Part shown: piece by piece, positions 46,090 through 59,600 of the stretch | Layout: every line of letters begins with the position of its first letter | Numbering within the stretch: position 1 is the stretch's first letter | Origin: Leptidea sinapis | Lineage: Eukaryota > Arthropoda > Insecta > Lepidoptera > Pieridae | Direction of reading: 5' to 3' | NCBI RefSeq assembly: GCF_905404315.1 | Contig: NC_066287.1 | Span: 3,658,001-3,722,000 of the forward strand | DNA length: 64,000 nt | The notes under the pieces: model-generated | Database searches by the model: none | The model's input: only the letters and a program-made list of their open reading frames with translations | Told to the model about the DNA's origin: nothing | Made by a program: the position numbers and the translations under genes

Positions 46090-47265
46090 TGGATCAACTA
46101 GAATGTAAATACAAATTCATCATAAGCATAGAAGGATATGTCGGGGTATGAATGGATGGACCAGACAGATCATGTTCTTTGTAGTCCATTGGTTCATGCT
46201 GCACCAAAGGAAATGTGGGATTGTTACCAGGCTTTCAGGTGAGTATGCACAAAGTGTTTTTAAGGCTACTTTGAATGTCAAAACCTTTATCATAATAGGG
46301 ACATATTAATGTCAAAAATTAAATAAAAAATATATCTGTCATATCAATTGATTTTTATAGAGATCGCTAATCAGTAAGAAATTGAAATTAATAATAAAAA
46401 AATTTGCATCTTTGTGAATTACTACTCCCTTTGTGTCCCAGGGTTACTTTATTTATAAAAAAGGGTGGCAAATGGACAAGAGACTGGGATATATATAGAA
46501 TAGAGATGGTAAAGAGATGTGTTGCCAAAAAACCAATATTGATATCACATAATTTACAATATGTTTTAACAATTAAATTAACAACTAGTAAACATATTGA
46601 CAAAACAAGGACACTTTTACTGTAGATTTTTTATTTCAATTACAAATAAAACTATATTGTATAAAGTTATATTGTCAAACACTGAACGGTTAAAAATAAT
46701 TTAGTAGAATATAATTACGCTCTGCTATCCAAATGTTGTGTAGCCGAAGATGAGAGGTATTTTCTTTTTTAATTACAAACATTTGGGTTAAAATTGAATC
46801 ACTAATAGAAATTTATGAATTTGGGGTACTTGGATAATTAGTGTATCAAAATCTACTTTCTAGCAGAAGCAAAATAAAATAGGAGTATTCCTATTATATT
46901 TTAAGTTACCGCGAAAATATACCATAGGATATCAAACAAAAGACTAATTAATTAATTATTCATTCCGTGAAATGATTAGAGAATTAATAATTAGCTGCAT
47001 TATAAAAATAAAAATAATTTACAAATTTTTAAGATAAAGTAATAGGCTCGCGATATTGTTTATTATTTGGTTACTAAAAAAAACACGATATGAATCTACG
47101 CAGTAGCGGTCGGCCATTTCTACCGTGTGACTGTGAACTAAGGTGTGTTTATTTCAAATGCAATTTATTCCATGAAAAGAATGCTAATATTTGATGAAAA
47201 TATACACAAACAATATATAAATGGTTACATTACTTGATAAAACATAGTAGTGAAGTGTAAAATAC

Positions 47266-47350
47266 CTGTGATTGTTCCAGATCATCATCTAGTCACCGGA
47301 GATCTCACTGTGAAACCACCATAATTTTACAATGGCCGAATGGCGGCCGT
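47266..47350 (-). other. KANSL2: KANSL2 5' UTR exon (approximate 5' end)
   Basis: The donor CACAG|GTATTTT at 47,266 is a good match and joins to the acceptor at 46,098. The transcribed sequence has two very short upstream ORFs (ATGGTGGTTTCACAGTGA and one starting ATGATGATC). The joined leader contains a TGA in frame with the main start. The transcription start is not visible directly; 47,350 is an estimate. Confidence 0.55.
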
Positions 47351-47653
47351 GTAGCGTGTAGCTATACATTCATACATATACATTACAAGAACTCAAGACT
47401 TGCGTAACATTATTTTGATACATCGGACAATTTAACTTTAACTAAGAATTTTTATCACTAATATTTCAAAGTATATTTACACAAGTATATTTACAGTTAA
47501 AATAATGCATAATTACTTATAAATCACTCAAATGATAACGTGCTACTCATCCGATCGCCGCTATTGTAGCGCTATCCTTTTCCCACTTAAGCACATAGAC
47601 GGAGAACAACTCTGTCGTGCATTTTCGTGGGCAGTCATTGAAACATCCGTTCA
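47267..47653. promoter_or_regulatory. Shared head-to-head promoter region of KANSL2 and Cyclin T
   Basis: The start codon of Cyclin T (plus, 47,654) and the first KANSL2 exon (minus, donor 47,266) face away from each other, leaving under 400 bp for both leaders and the promoter. There are several GGCCAT/ATGGCC and ATGGCGG elements near 47,335-47,355 and no convincing TATA box close to either leader. This arrangement suggests a bidirectional housekeeping-type promoter (inference). Confidence 0.6.
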
Positions 47654-50600
47654 ATGGCTGGAGCGCAAGAGAAATGGTATTTTACAAAAGATCAACTACA
47701 GAATTCACCAAGCAGAAAATGCGGTTTAGATGCAGATAAAGAGTTAGCATATCGGCAGCAGGCCGCTAATCTAATCCAGGATATGGGCCAACGGCTTCAA
47801 GTGTATCCTTTTTCATAACGTGAAGTTCAATGTTTTTGTCGAGTCATGTGGTGAAAACCTTAGTATAAGTTTTATGAGAGTGTTTTGTTATTTGCAATAT
47901 CGTTGTATCTATAACAAATGTTGAATAAGTGTTAAAAAAGTGCAGTGCAAAATATCTCCGTTGAGAAATTATGATGAAATGTTACGCGGTTATTGACGGC
48001 ATCATTATGACCACTTTCCCTAAAGTCTGGGAATTCCCGTAAGTATTCTCGATTTCTACACGGAATTTTTCATATAAATACATTTATTTTATAAAATAAT
48101 TGACGAATGGCCTAATGAAAGGTTATTAAAAACGTGCGTTGTACGTTTTTTAGGTCACTGCACCTTGACATAGGACTGACTATCGAGGACGCTTCGATCA
48201 GTGACGTCGAGCGACCGTCTGGTATAGAAATAACTGCTTTATTTGCGCGCTTTTATGATTCACAAACATTTCCTAGTAATGGCACGTGTAAATACTTGAT
48301 ACCGATAACAATGTTTTTCTGTACTTACTTATACTTAGTTATGCTGCGCATTTAGGAATTGCGTGTAATTTTAAGAAATTCCGTGAATATTACAATACAA
48401 TCAACGTTTGACAAATGGTATTGAGTATACCAAAAACGTCATACAAGAGTTGTAGCATATTCAAGAGTTAATTGAGTACCACATAGCTAAAAACAAAACA
48501 TTTTTCCTTTTTTCATCTTAATTCTACTACACACTAAGTTTTTGATGAAAAATTTAAAGGTTCACAATATTCCTTTGGATTTTACTAGTCTAAACTTCAA
48601 TATAAGATAAAATATGTATCAGTGTTATATTTTGAGTAGCAAATCTGCGACCTTCATGAATTACTTAATTATAGTCTTAATATAATGACTATCATTCTGT
48701 AATGATTGATGTAGTTAGTCTTTAAAATAGCTCATAAATAGAGTAAAATGGAACTTGCAATTGGAACCCACATGAAAAAGCTACTCACTATTAGAAAATA
48801 TCTAAAAACTACTAGTGCCATTTATGTAATATTACGCAAATCCATTATTATAAACAAAAAAGTTGACTATTTACTGTTAATATGTTGCTATCTGCAATTC
48901 TTGGACATTTCTGAATGCAGCCACTAATGTCAATGTCATGTCACAAGGTGCTTTGAGGTTATGTTAACTTTGGCACAAGAATTTCCCAACTTACAACAAC
49001 TTTATCCTAATAAAAGTTGATAACCCACTTGTCTAAAGTATAGCTCTAGAGAGAGGTGAGAGTTTGCAATATTTTAATGGCACAATGGTGTAATGGCACA
49101 ATCATAAATCTAATAACTTCATATAAGTAATTTAAGTTTATCTTTTCTTTTACGGTGGAAATAATAAGCTAAAACTAAATAAGAACTTTTGAGAAATGGA
49201 TAGTGCGGGGCGGATACCTCAGTATTTTTTTATCTCTTGCTTGAGATTTACATATTTAAGAGGTTAGGGAGGTTTAAAACTTGAAGTTCCCAAAATATTT
49301 TACATATTTTCTTGAGTCCATTGAGAAACTTTTCTACTAGTAAATAAAAACCTTATGGCTTTAAAATATAATATAGAATGGTATAAGAAGCTATTGTTAT
49401 AAAAAATATCCAAATTGAAATAGAGAAGATGGGCTAAAATTATCTATCACCTAGGATTCAATAATCTCCAAATTAAAACCCAAAACTACACAACAAATAA
49501 GAGAAACTGTCAATTTTGCGAAAAATGTCATTTTTCTACAGTAAATACCACCCCAGAGTCAACAAATGGCGCTAAAGTCCACAATGACAACTGTGTCTAA
49601 TACTGTCTTGACTAATGTCAACCACTGTCCATCTGAAAACCTGCTTTGCAAAGGTCGGGAAAGCAAGGTTAGATAAAATAATAATAAAAATGTAACTTTT
49701 ACACAAAAACAGTAACAATTACACACCATTAATCCTTTAAAAAGTATTTTATGTGTGTAATATGGAAAGTGTAGTATCAAAATATGATTTGACTTTTATA
49801 TCAACAACTTTCTATCAGAGACTAGAGAAATAAACAAAGGTACATTACATAATATTATTTATTTTCTAAAAAGCATAGAAATATAAGGTTTGACTTAGTA
49901 TCTCGTAGAAGAAATTTGTTATATCAACTGGCAAATAGAGGTTATACAGTTGATAAATCTTTTGGTCCACAATTATAGTGCTACTACTCTTATTACATGG
50001 TAATGCTAAGTTTTCAAAATGGGTAAAACATGTAAATAAAACACTACATGAGTGCTGGCATGGCGGTAGAAGCTGTCAACAATTAGGTACCATAATAGTC
50101 TGTGACAGATGGAGTCTTCAATCATTGTTAAATTAAAAAGGCAAAGTTGTAAATCCATAATTATAAAAAATTTATATAAGTCTAAAAATTGGTTAGGTTA
50201 ATCTAGAACAATTACCAGTCAAATTGTAGGCTTCCCCCCCTCCCTCCCCATTTACAAGTTAGGGGGGGACCTTCCCAATCCTTAAAAATTCATTGTGTTA
50301 GGTTAGAATACAATTGTTTCTCAGGAGTGGTCCATTATACTGTAATGAGAGTAGAATCAGGGTTTAGGGGACACCCTCATATTCCCCTACCATGCTAAGG
50401 GGCACTAAGATTTAACCAAAATGTAACTACACAAGTAATTATTTATATAAATGGAATATTAAAGTCTTATAATCAAAATTAATATAATTATGAGTATAAA
50501 ACCAATAATAATCACAAGTTAATAAAATACAATTAAGTTTGAAAGTGTGTGGACAGTGACTCATGTTCTTGAGGTCATTAGTCAATTACTGTTAATTGAA

Positions 50601-53600
50601 GTGATTGTATATGATTCATTTTGTATTTATTTCGAGTTATGTTTTATGAATTTTTAAATACAGTTAAATCTTCCAACTCATAGTGTTATTATCTGTAACT
50701 ATGCCAAATAATAAGGCATGCTTTCCAAAGTAAGAAAGTATTAGAAATATTATATTTTTTAGTAATTTTAGGAATGTATATTTTCTAATTAATATTAATT
50801 TTCTAAATCAAATGTTACTATTTGTTGTTCTAATTAAATAATGGCAAATGTAAAAATTACAAAAAGTAATTACTTTTGATAAATAAAACTAATACTATGA
50901 CTACAATAAAAAACAAAAAAACAAAGAAATAAAAGTAAGTACAAATTATAAATTTAACCTATTAATTGAAATAAAAGATAAACTACTTATTTAACTAAAG
51001 CAGATTGAGTACCAGCAAAGTGTTTAACAACACTTTCCCTAAGCCACTATTATATTGGTCTTTTTACAGATTCTTTTCTTAATGTGGTAACTACATGTAG
51101 GAATAATTATGGCATACCTATTTGACCTTACATGAGGTGACCTCTACACTTTTTTGTCCTCCATTTATATAGAAAAGTATTTAGTGATAATATTCCTTAA
51201 TGAGCAACACAGTTCACAGTTATGTATCAACACAGCCATAGTGTACATGCACAGGTTCTATGCGTTCCACTCCTTCACACAGTTCCACAGGAACGCGATA
51301 GCAGCTGCTGCTCTATTCCTCGCCGCAAAGGTAATTTTTTTCCTATTTTACTATTCCTAGAAAATATTAACAACATAAGCTAGCCAGCAAAATTTATTAT
51401 TGAATGCACATATTGGCACAATTTGTAAAAGACACAAACTGCTCCAGTAACCTGAGAAAATAGCTCTCTTCAACTCTTAAAAATTTCAATTATATTTGAC
51501 TTATAATAATTAAGAAGCCAGCCTTTTTTTACTTATTTGATGCAAATTTTTCACAATATTACACTGTTTCTTGCTGGAAAAAAATATGAAGCGATATTAA
51601 TTTGACCGGACCCCTTCTTGACGTAATCTGGTTATTATGCTGGACCCCCTCACCCTCTAATCGCCTCACATAACAAATTGAACCTGTCAATTACAATGTC
51701 AAGTAAAATATACTAAACATAGAATTTGTGCCGCTCTTAACGGCTTCAAGGTGGACACCTTACTTACTTACAAGAAGAAAAATTACTGGTCAATTCAGAC
51801 TTCGCAAACACTATGTTATGCGATTGAATTCCCCTCGTGTAGATTCTTCGAAAAAGGATGAAATATTGTAAACCTTGTAATTTCCTCCTGCACAGTATCT
51901 GCGACGCATGAACTCTCAACTGAGTTTGTTATAGACTCCTCCTCCAGGGTTTTATTGGCTTTATAGGATTAGTTGGCTGCGATAGAAGCAAACAAGTACT
52001 ACGAATTAATATAATGATAAATAATAATAATACCAAATGGCTGCGTAAACTTATAATGCGGTATAACTTGTTGCGAGGGTACCAACAACTAAAAAAGCAT
52101 TAACTATCGAGATCTATAGTTCTTACCTAGAACAAACATCTAAAGCTGTGCTAGGGTCACTTGTCGGGGTAACTCTGCCACATGATGGATTGAACTGTCT
52201 TCTATGTTATGTTTGCAGGTGGAAGAGCAACCAAGGAAATTAGAATATGTTATAAAAGTTGCCCACGTATGCCTCCACAGAGGTGAGGGTGTGAACGCAC
52301 TCACTTCGGAACAGTATCAAGAACAGGTAAGAAAAAAAGTGAACATAATAGTAGGATGCACTTCCTTATCCAATGTTTCAAGGTCGATACAATATTTACC
52401 TTAAAATGACGCGTATACGATTCTTCTGGCACCAATGATAATTTATTGTCAAATTCTTTAAAAAAAAAAACAATCACTTAGAACCTTATTACGCAACGCG
52501 GTATCAAGACAGTTTCACTAGATATACTGTTTGTCTTACCCCCTTATTCATAATGGTCCGCTAACTTTAAACAGCCGCTTAGGAGTGTTTTTTCTCATTC
52601 TGACTTAGGTCAATAGAAGAAGACAGTGAGAATTAGCAATGCTTTAAGTTAGCAGACTATTATGAATAAGGGGTTTAATGTTTAATCAAACCGACCGATA
52701 GGGTCCGGCCGTGCTTGCTTACTTATTTGCTGAATATCACGTGGTGTAATAAGACTGCTCAGAAAAGTGTGTAATAAGCCCTTTAGAGATTTAGCTGAGC
52801 GGAAAGTACAATAAACATCCAGCAATTTTGATACTAAATCAAAATTACATACATAATATAGTGGGTATACCAGTGCCAGGCCGCATTGTTATACTTTCGT
52901 AGTATTACAAAGTAAACTTGATTTGGCTTCTGGATGTTTTGGATTTGTCATTATGATCAAAGATTAATTTTTTCAAACAGAATTTAAACGCGAACTTTTC
53001 TAAATAGCAAATTGAGGTGTACAGAAACTCCCAGCGTAAATAGAAATTTATTGTAATAGAGATATAATTAAAATCACAAAATATATTATAAAGCATTCGG
53101 TTTGCAAATAATCCACTGGTTTAAAAAATGTATTAACATCCTCAGTATAATAACATAGATAAACATCCCAAATAAACCAACTAGTACAGGCACAAATTAG
53201 CAGTTGAGTTGCTAGGGAAGCACCGATACGCTACCGCTTTTACTGCTACTTGAATTGTATGAATTCAAAGCCTTAGTAATTGTAAGTTGACTTCACAATT
53301 ATTGTAGTAAAGTACATGAATCTGTAATATATGAGTAACTACATATTGTTGTGGCGTTACAAACCCGGCTTAAATCCATAGAGGCTTATAAATACATCAT
53401 ATAAATCCATACAAGGCTAGAAACGTAACGTATAATATAACAGTTAAAATTATATTTATATGATACTTTTCCATTGCAGGCTCAAGATTTAGTATTCAAC
53501 GAGAATGTTCTACTACAAACTTTAGGGTTCGATGTGGCAATCGATCACCCGCACACACATGTCGTACGAACATGTCACCTTGTAAAAGGTGAGATGTGCT

Positions 53601-56600
53601 TTCGTACGATATCGAACGTAGAACGGAACGCGGCCGTTGTCGCGTGAAGCGGAACGCGTTTGACGTTGTCAAGTGACAGTTGACAGGCGTCCGTAGTGGC
53701 GGCAAAGCAGTAACGTTTCGTATTGACTTCCATTTTTATTTTTGCATGTGCTTTTGGGATGTAGTTAGCGGTAGCGGGTAGATTTTAATTGTAAAAAATG
53801 TCTTTATGGAAATCTAATTCAGCGATATTTTGTTGAGTATGAGGTATTTTTTGTGTATATCATATTAAATTATATTATGAAACAATTTTAATATGTAAAC
53901 GTCATTTAAATTCGAAAAAACATATTCAGTTATTTTCAGTTAACTAAATAATTTGTTTATTTTATATAATATTAATTATATACTAATTAATTTGATATTC
54001 AAGTCAATGATATGATGTCTTTTACAAAGTCCTTTATCAATTTTAGTTTAAGTATTACTAATACTGTGTAAACTTAATTTTCTTACCCAACTGTTTTAAT
54101 TATACTCAATAAAAAAATAATCTTAAGCTCAAAACGTTGATATAATAGTATTGAACAGGGTCTGAGACCGCTTAGCAACAGGTTTGTCACTTTTTATTGA
54201 AATAAAAATGGAAGTCATTTACTGAACTGCTCTGCCAGTCATTTTTCGTGCACAAAGCATGCTCTGGCCAAGTATAAGATTGAAGAGGTATGTACTATTA
54301 TTTATATTGGTTAACAACTTAAATTCATCCCTAATACCTTTTATTACCATTCCCGTTTATAGTTTTTATGTGAATTGTTCTGATTGTAATATTCAAAATT
54401 ATAGTAATATTTCATGTGCATTATGTTGAATGTATTCGTCGATAGGACATGGGTACCTCAAAAAGCCGAAAACATTCCTGTATTTTCCTATCTTGTATGA
54501 AATCATAGTTGGTGAATATAGCTTACCAGCAAATTCAAATATTTTTATTCAAAATAGAATGTGACATCACTTATTGAAACTCAAAAACTACCACCCATTC
54601 CAAAATGAATGCCTCAGACCTGAGAAGAATGGGCTTTTTTTTTCATCGAATAAATATGTTTACAAAGTAATATTGTACAATTAAACTTATTATTTAATAG
54701 CCTGAATTACTTAATAGCCAGTCACTCCATTCCCAATCTGTGGTATCATTAAGAAAGTCATTTATGTTATAGTAACCTTTACCACACAAACGTTTTTTAA
54801 CAATTCTTTTGAATAACGTAATACTTTTGTTTTGAACATTTTCTGGGATCTTGTTGTAAAAGCATATACATCGCCCCACAAAAGACTTACTAACTAGACT
54901 AAGCCGAGTAGTAGGCATCATCAGTTTATGTCTGTTCCTGGTGTCTTATAATCTTCCTATTTTATATAAAGGTGTTATATAATATATTATTAGTAAAAAA
55001 GCAAAAATAAAAATAATGATTAGGTACAATGATTGACTCTAACCACGGTGCCCTCGGTTTGCTATTCGCCCGCCTCTTACCAATTTTGTTTATCATTTTA
55101 TCTACACCCATGCTTTAAATCCTCTATTGAAGATTCTGAAACAGTTAGCTTATTGCCAACATTAAAACACCCAATGTTCTAATAACCATTACCTCATCCA
55201 AACGAGTGTTGTAATGTTGTACTGAATTTCATAACAACACTCCTATTTTTTTTTCATTCCCTTCATGCTCAAAGAGTTTTAACAGACAGCCACATTCTTA
55301 TTGCTCGATGCGTGGCATCTGTATGAATTTCAAAAAATAACCTTTTAGTTTACGCGCGTTCCACACGACCAGAACGTCGCGCGCCGTAAAAAAAAGTAGG
55401 TTATTCGAATCCCCGCCATTTTCTTCGATATTTTTAATGTTTTGTTTACAAAAAATGAGCGATTAATTTCCAAAAGAACATAATATTCAAGTGAATTTTA
55501 ATTATTGCACTATATAAAATGTAAATTACTACTAAAATAAATAATTCTTTCATTAATACTTAGTTTATTTGTATATAATCAGTAATGGATGATATTAGAT
55601 TACTACTAGGACTGGCTGTTTTAATGTTAGCAGTAAGTTAACTGTTTCAGAATCTTTTAGAGGATTCATATTTTGGGTGTAGATAAAGTCTTGTATGCAA
55701 CTGTTGATAGTTAGGTATTAAAACACTCATGTGATACTATTATCACACTCGGCTTCGCCTCGTGAGATAAACCCACATTCGTGTTTTAATACCCCTTATT
55801 ACACAACAGTTGTATAAATAACTATTTTGAATTCATATGTACGTTTATTCGACGTTTTATAAGGTCAACGACATCTTGTGAATCCTCTGGTGTATGTTTG
55901 TCCCCCTTCCGCAAAATCTTAGCCACCAATACGTCATACTGACGCGCCAGTATGATTTATATACATTGTTTCCTCTGTTTAAATATCTATTAGAATTTTA
56001 TCTATTCAAATTATCTATATTTTAGAAGTAAGATTTATCGCTGAGATGTTTCCATTGAATTAGATTACGTGACCCATCTTTCGAAAGTCACGTACGTTTA
56101 AATTGACGCGTGTCATAATCGTAATCCGATATCAAGATTCTTATAAAATGTCATAACATAACGTAGCTATTTCAATAACAATTTTTTTGATGAAACGGAC
56201 ATCTTAATTAGTCTTGTACAACTTCCTCAAAAGCTTGCAAGGTGTAAATTCACTGGCATTGCAAGATGCGCACGATGGCCACAAGTGATCATTTACCATC
56301 CTCCTATTCAAAAAAAAATGTTTAGGCTATACAGAAATTACATGTCTCAAGGTGACGACTAGAATTGCGATGTAGCTCAGAAATTAAATTTTTTCAAGAA
56401 TCCTGAGCAATTTAACTAGGCATGGTGTTTGCGTTTACCATCAGGTGGACTTCGTGGCCTTTAATTTTTTTTTCCATCATTAAAAAAATGACAATTTATC
56501 CATTACGTACATAATTTGGTCCTTCGAGCTGGGCGAGGATGCCAAAGTTTCAAGTACTCCCTTCGTTCGCTCCATACATTTATAGCAATTGTGCCATGTC

Positions 56601-59600
56601 CTTGAAAATATCTGAAAGTTTCACCGTTTTAATAGTAATAATAAGTCGTTTATTCCATAATCCTTGTTTTTCAATCAAATTTTAGTAATTTAAAGTTGTT
56701 AAAATCTAGTGTTAGTTTTATTTGAAGTGACCAAATTTTTTTTTCTTTTATGAGTTTGGTTATTCAGTGTTATTGCGATAGTTTTGTAGCTCGCTATATA
56801 AGCCAGTGTACGAACGCCACGGGCGATAACACACACTGTATTAGAAAATGACCGCTCTGTATCACACAGACCACGCGATTATCGTTCAGCAAGTAGTATT
56901 TTGGATAGCTCTGAGAGTACTAAATCTTTCTAGAGTGAGAAAATAATTAATAGTTAGGACAAGTACTGTACATTGGAATTGGTGAATATCATGGCTGTGC
57001 CCTTTTTGAAATAGTGTAATTTACGTATAGGCATATTTTCCCACGTAAATTGTTGACGTTAAAGTTGACATTGTAGCCAATATTAGTTTGCAATTACAAT
57101 TTGCTGTTACAAAGCGTTCTATTTTAGAGTTTTTTTATTATAATAATAACATATCGAGCCTGAACGAATTCCAGGCAAGTGAATTATTGTATACTTTTAG
57201 CGAAGTTGTTAATTTAAGATCTTTTGTATCCACAGCGCCCAAGGACCTAGCCCAGACGTCGTATTTCATGGCATCCAATAGTTTGCACCTGACAACGATG
57301 TGTCTGCAGTACAGGCCGACCGTTGTGGCGTGTTTTTGTATACATTTGGCCTCTAAATGGAGCAATTGGCAGGTTAGTGTTGTCTCTATCGTAGTTTACG
57401 ATAATTTAATCTTCGAATTTTACTCCCGACCTTCAATACCTACTTTGATAAACGCGCTCAGATCTTATTTTTGTAGATATTGAAGGGAATTAAACTGTGC
57501 TACTTGGCTTTTTAACGTTTGTTTGAGTACACTCGATTCGAGTCGATAGAGGGAGATTCACTCCTTGACCTTCTTTTCTTCAAAGAGCACCTTGAGTTTG
57601 CCTTTGGCCCATGCCTACCAGTTATTATTTTATCGAGACAGAGTCCCAGCTAGTGCAGTAGCCCATGTGATACTACAGGGCATGGATATTTTATACCAAG
57701 CTTTGTAGTCCCGATCTGTGGCAGATCACAGCTCTGGTTCCATGCGTCGGTTAAATCGGATCACTGCAAAAAACAGGCTTATCGAACGTGTTGCGGCGCT
57801 GTGTACAAATGATCCGAACTGCGAAGTTCTACAAAGGAAATATAACCATACCTCAAGATTCTTCAAACAAAATCGGCAAGCAAGTTACCCTACTGGAACA
57901 TGCATGTTCTAGGCGTTGTCAAAAGCTGCTCTTGGTTATTGTAACCTGCCGTCCCTGCAGCCACTGCATAAGAGAAGCGTGCACAGAAGATAGGCTATCT
58001 TCTGTGCACGCTTATTATAAAGTTGAGTTTCCTAAATCTATTTATTGAATGCAGATAAAAGTAAAAAAGAATTGAAATTTCACGCAATTTGAATGAACTT
58101 TTTTTCAAGAAATTTCTTGCCTTATCAAATTCAAATATTTTTATTCAAAATAGGATTTATAATCACTTATTGAACGTCAAAATCTACCACCCATTCAAAA
58201 GAGACTGCCTCAGACCTGAGAAGAATGGGCGCAGGAAACTCAGCGGGCTTTTTTTTATAAAAAATATGGATTACAATGTAATATCGTACAATAAATATTA
58301 ATAATTAAAGAGCCTGAGGGTGTTCGCTTTAATCCCAGCCCGTGGTGTCATTAAGAAAATCGTTTATGCTATAATAATCTTTCCCACACAAACGTTTTTT
58401 AACAATTCTTTTAAATTTCGTAACACATTTGTTTTGTACATTTTCTGGGATCATATTGTAGAAGCATATACATCGCCCAACAAAAGACTTACTAACTCGA
58501 CCCAACCGAGTAGTAGGCATAACAAGTTTATGTTTGTTCCTCGTGTTAACATTATGAATGTCACAGTTTCTAGAAAATTCCTCAATGTGCTTATGAACAT
58601 ACAAAACATTATCAAAAATGTATTGAGAAGCAACAGTCAAAATGTTTATTTCTTTAAATTTTTCTCTTAATGATTCTTTAGGACCTAGGTTATAAATCGC
58701 GCGAATAGCCCTCTTCTGCAGCACAAAGATAGTATTAATATCGGCCGCACTGCCCCATAACAATATACCATAGGACATAATACTATGAAAATAACTAAAG
58801 TATACTAATCTCGCCGTATCTATGTCAGTTAACCGTCTGATTTTCTTAACCGCATATGCTGCAGAACTAAGCCTATTCGCCAATCCTTCAATATGGGGGC
58901 CCCACTGCAATTTGGAATCAAGAGTAATGCCAAGAAATATAGCAGATTCCACTGGTTTTACCACCTCTCCATTTAATAAAATATTCGCATCTACATTTTT
59001 GACATTTGGCGCGGTGAATTTAATATATTTGGTTTTATAATTATTTAACAATAAGTTATTGGCGCTAAACCAGTACACGATGTCAGATAGATCATTGTTT
59101 ACTTCGTCATATAAAACTTGGCTTCGTTTCACTTTGAATATAAGTGAAGTGTCATCCGCAAACAATACCACCTTGTGTTTTTTTTCTACAAGGTTATGTA
59201 GATCATTTATATAAATTAGGAAGAGGAAGGGTCCAAGAATAGACCCTTGTGGTACCCCCATACCGAGAGGAGTCCCAGGAGATCTCCTGCCATTCACCTC
59301 GACCCTCTGAATCCTATTATTTAAATATGAGATCAGAAGATCGAGTGCAGATCCTCTTATACCATAGTGGCATAGCTTCCTGACCAGCGTTGAATGTTGA
59401 ACACAATCAAAAGCCTTAGATAAATCACAGAAGGTACCAAGTGCATTCTGTGATTCCTCCCAGGCCTCAAAAATCTCACTTTGTGGTATCCGTTTTTCCG
59501 AATCGATACGACATAGGTGCCTTTTCAAGATTAGCGCGTACTCCCAACTTAAAGGCTAGCAACGAGGATGCGAATGTCATTGGTCAGTTGACTCACTTGA

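Noticed and set aside
46388..46625. Overlapping plus and minus frames at 46.4-46.6 kb as a gene
   Set aside because: AT-rich sequence between the KANSL2 UTR exon and first coding exon; no domain, no splice sites in phase.
57088..57483. 131-residue intronless gene
   Set aside because: It is Cyclin T exon 5 (57,236-57,372) read through both flanking introns.
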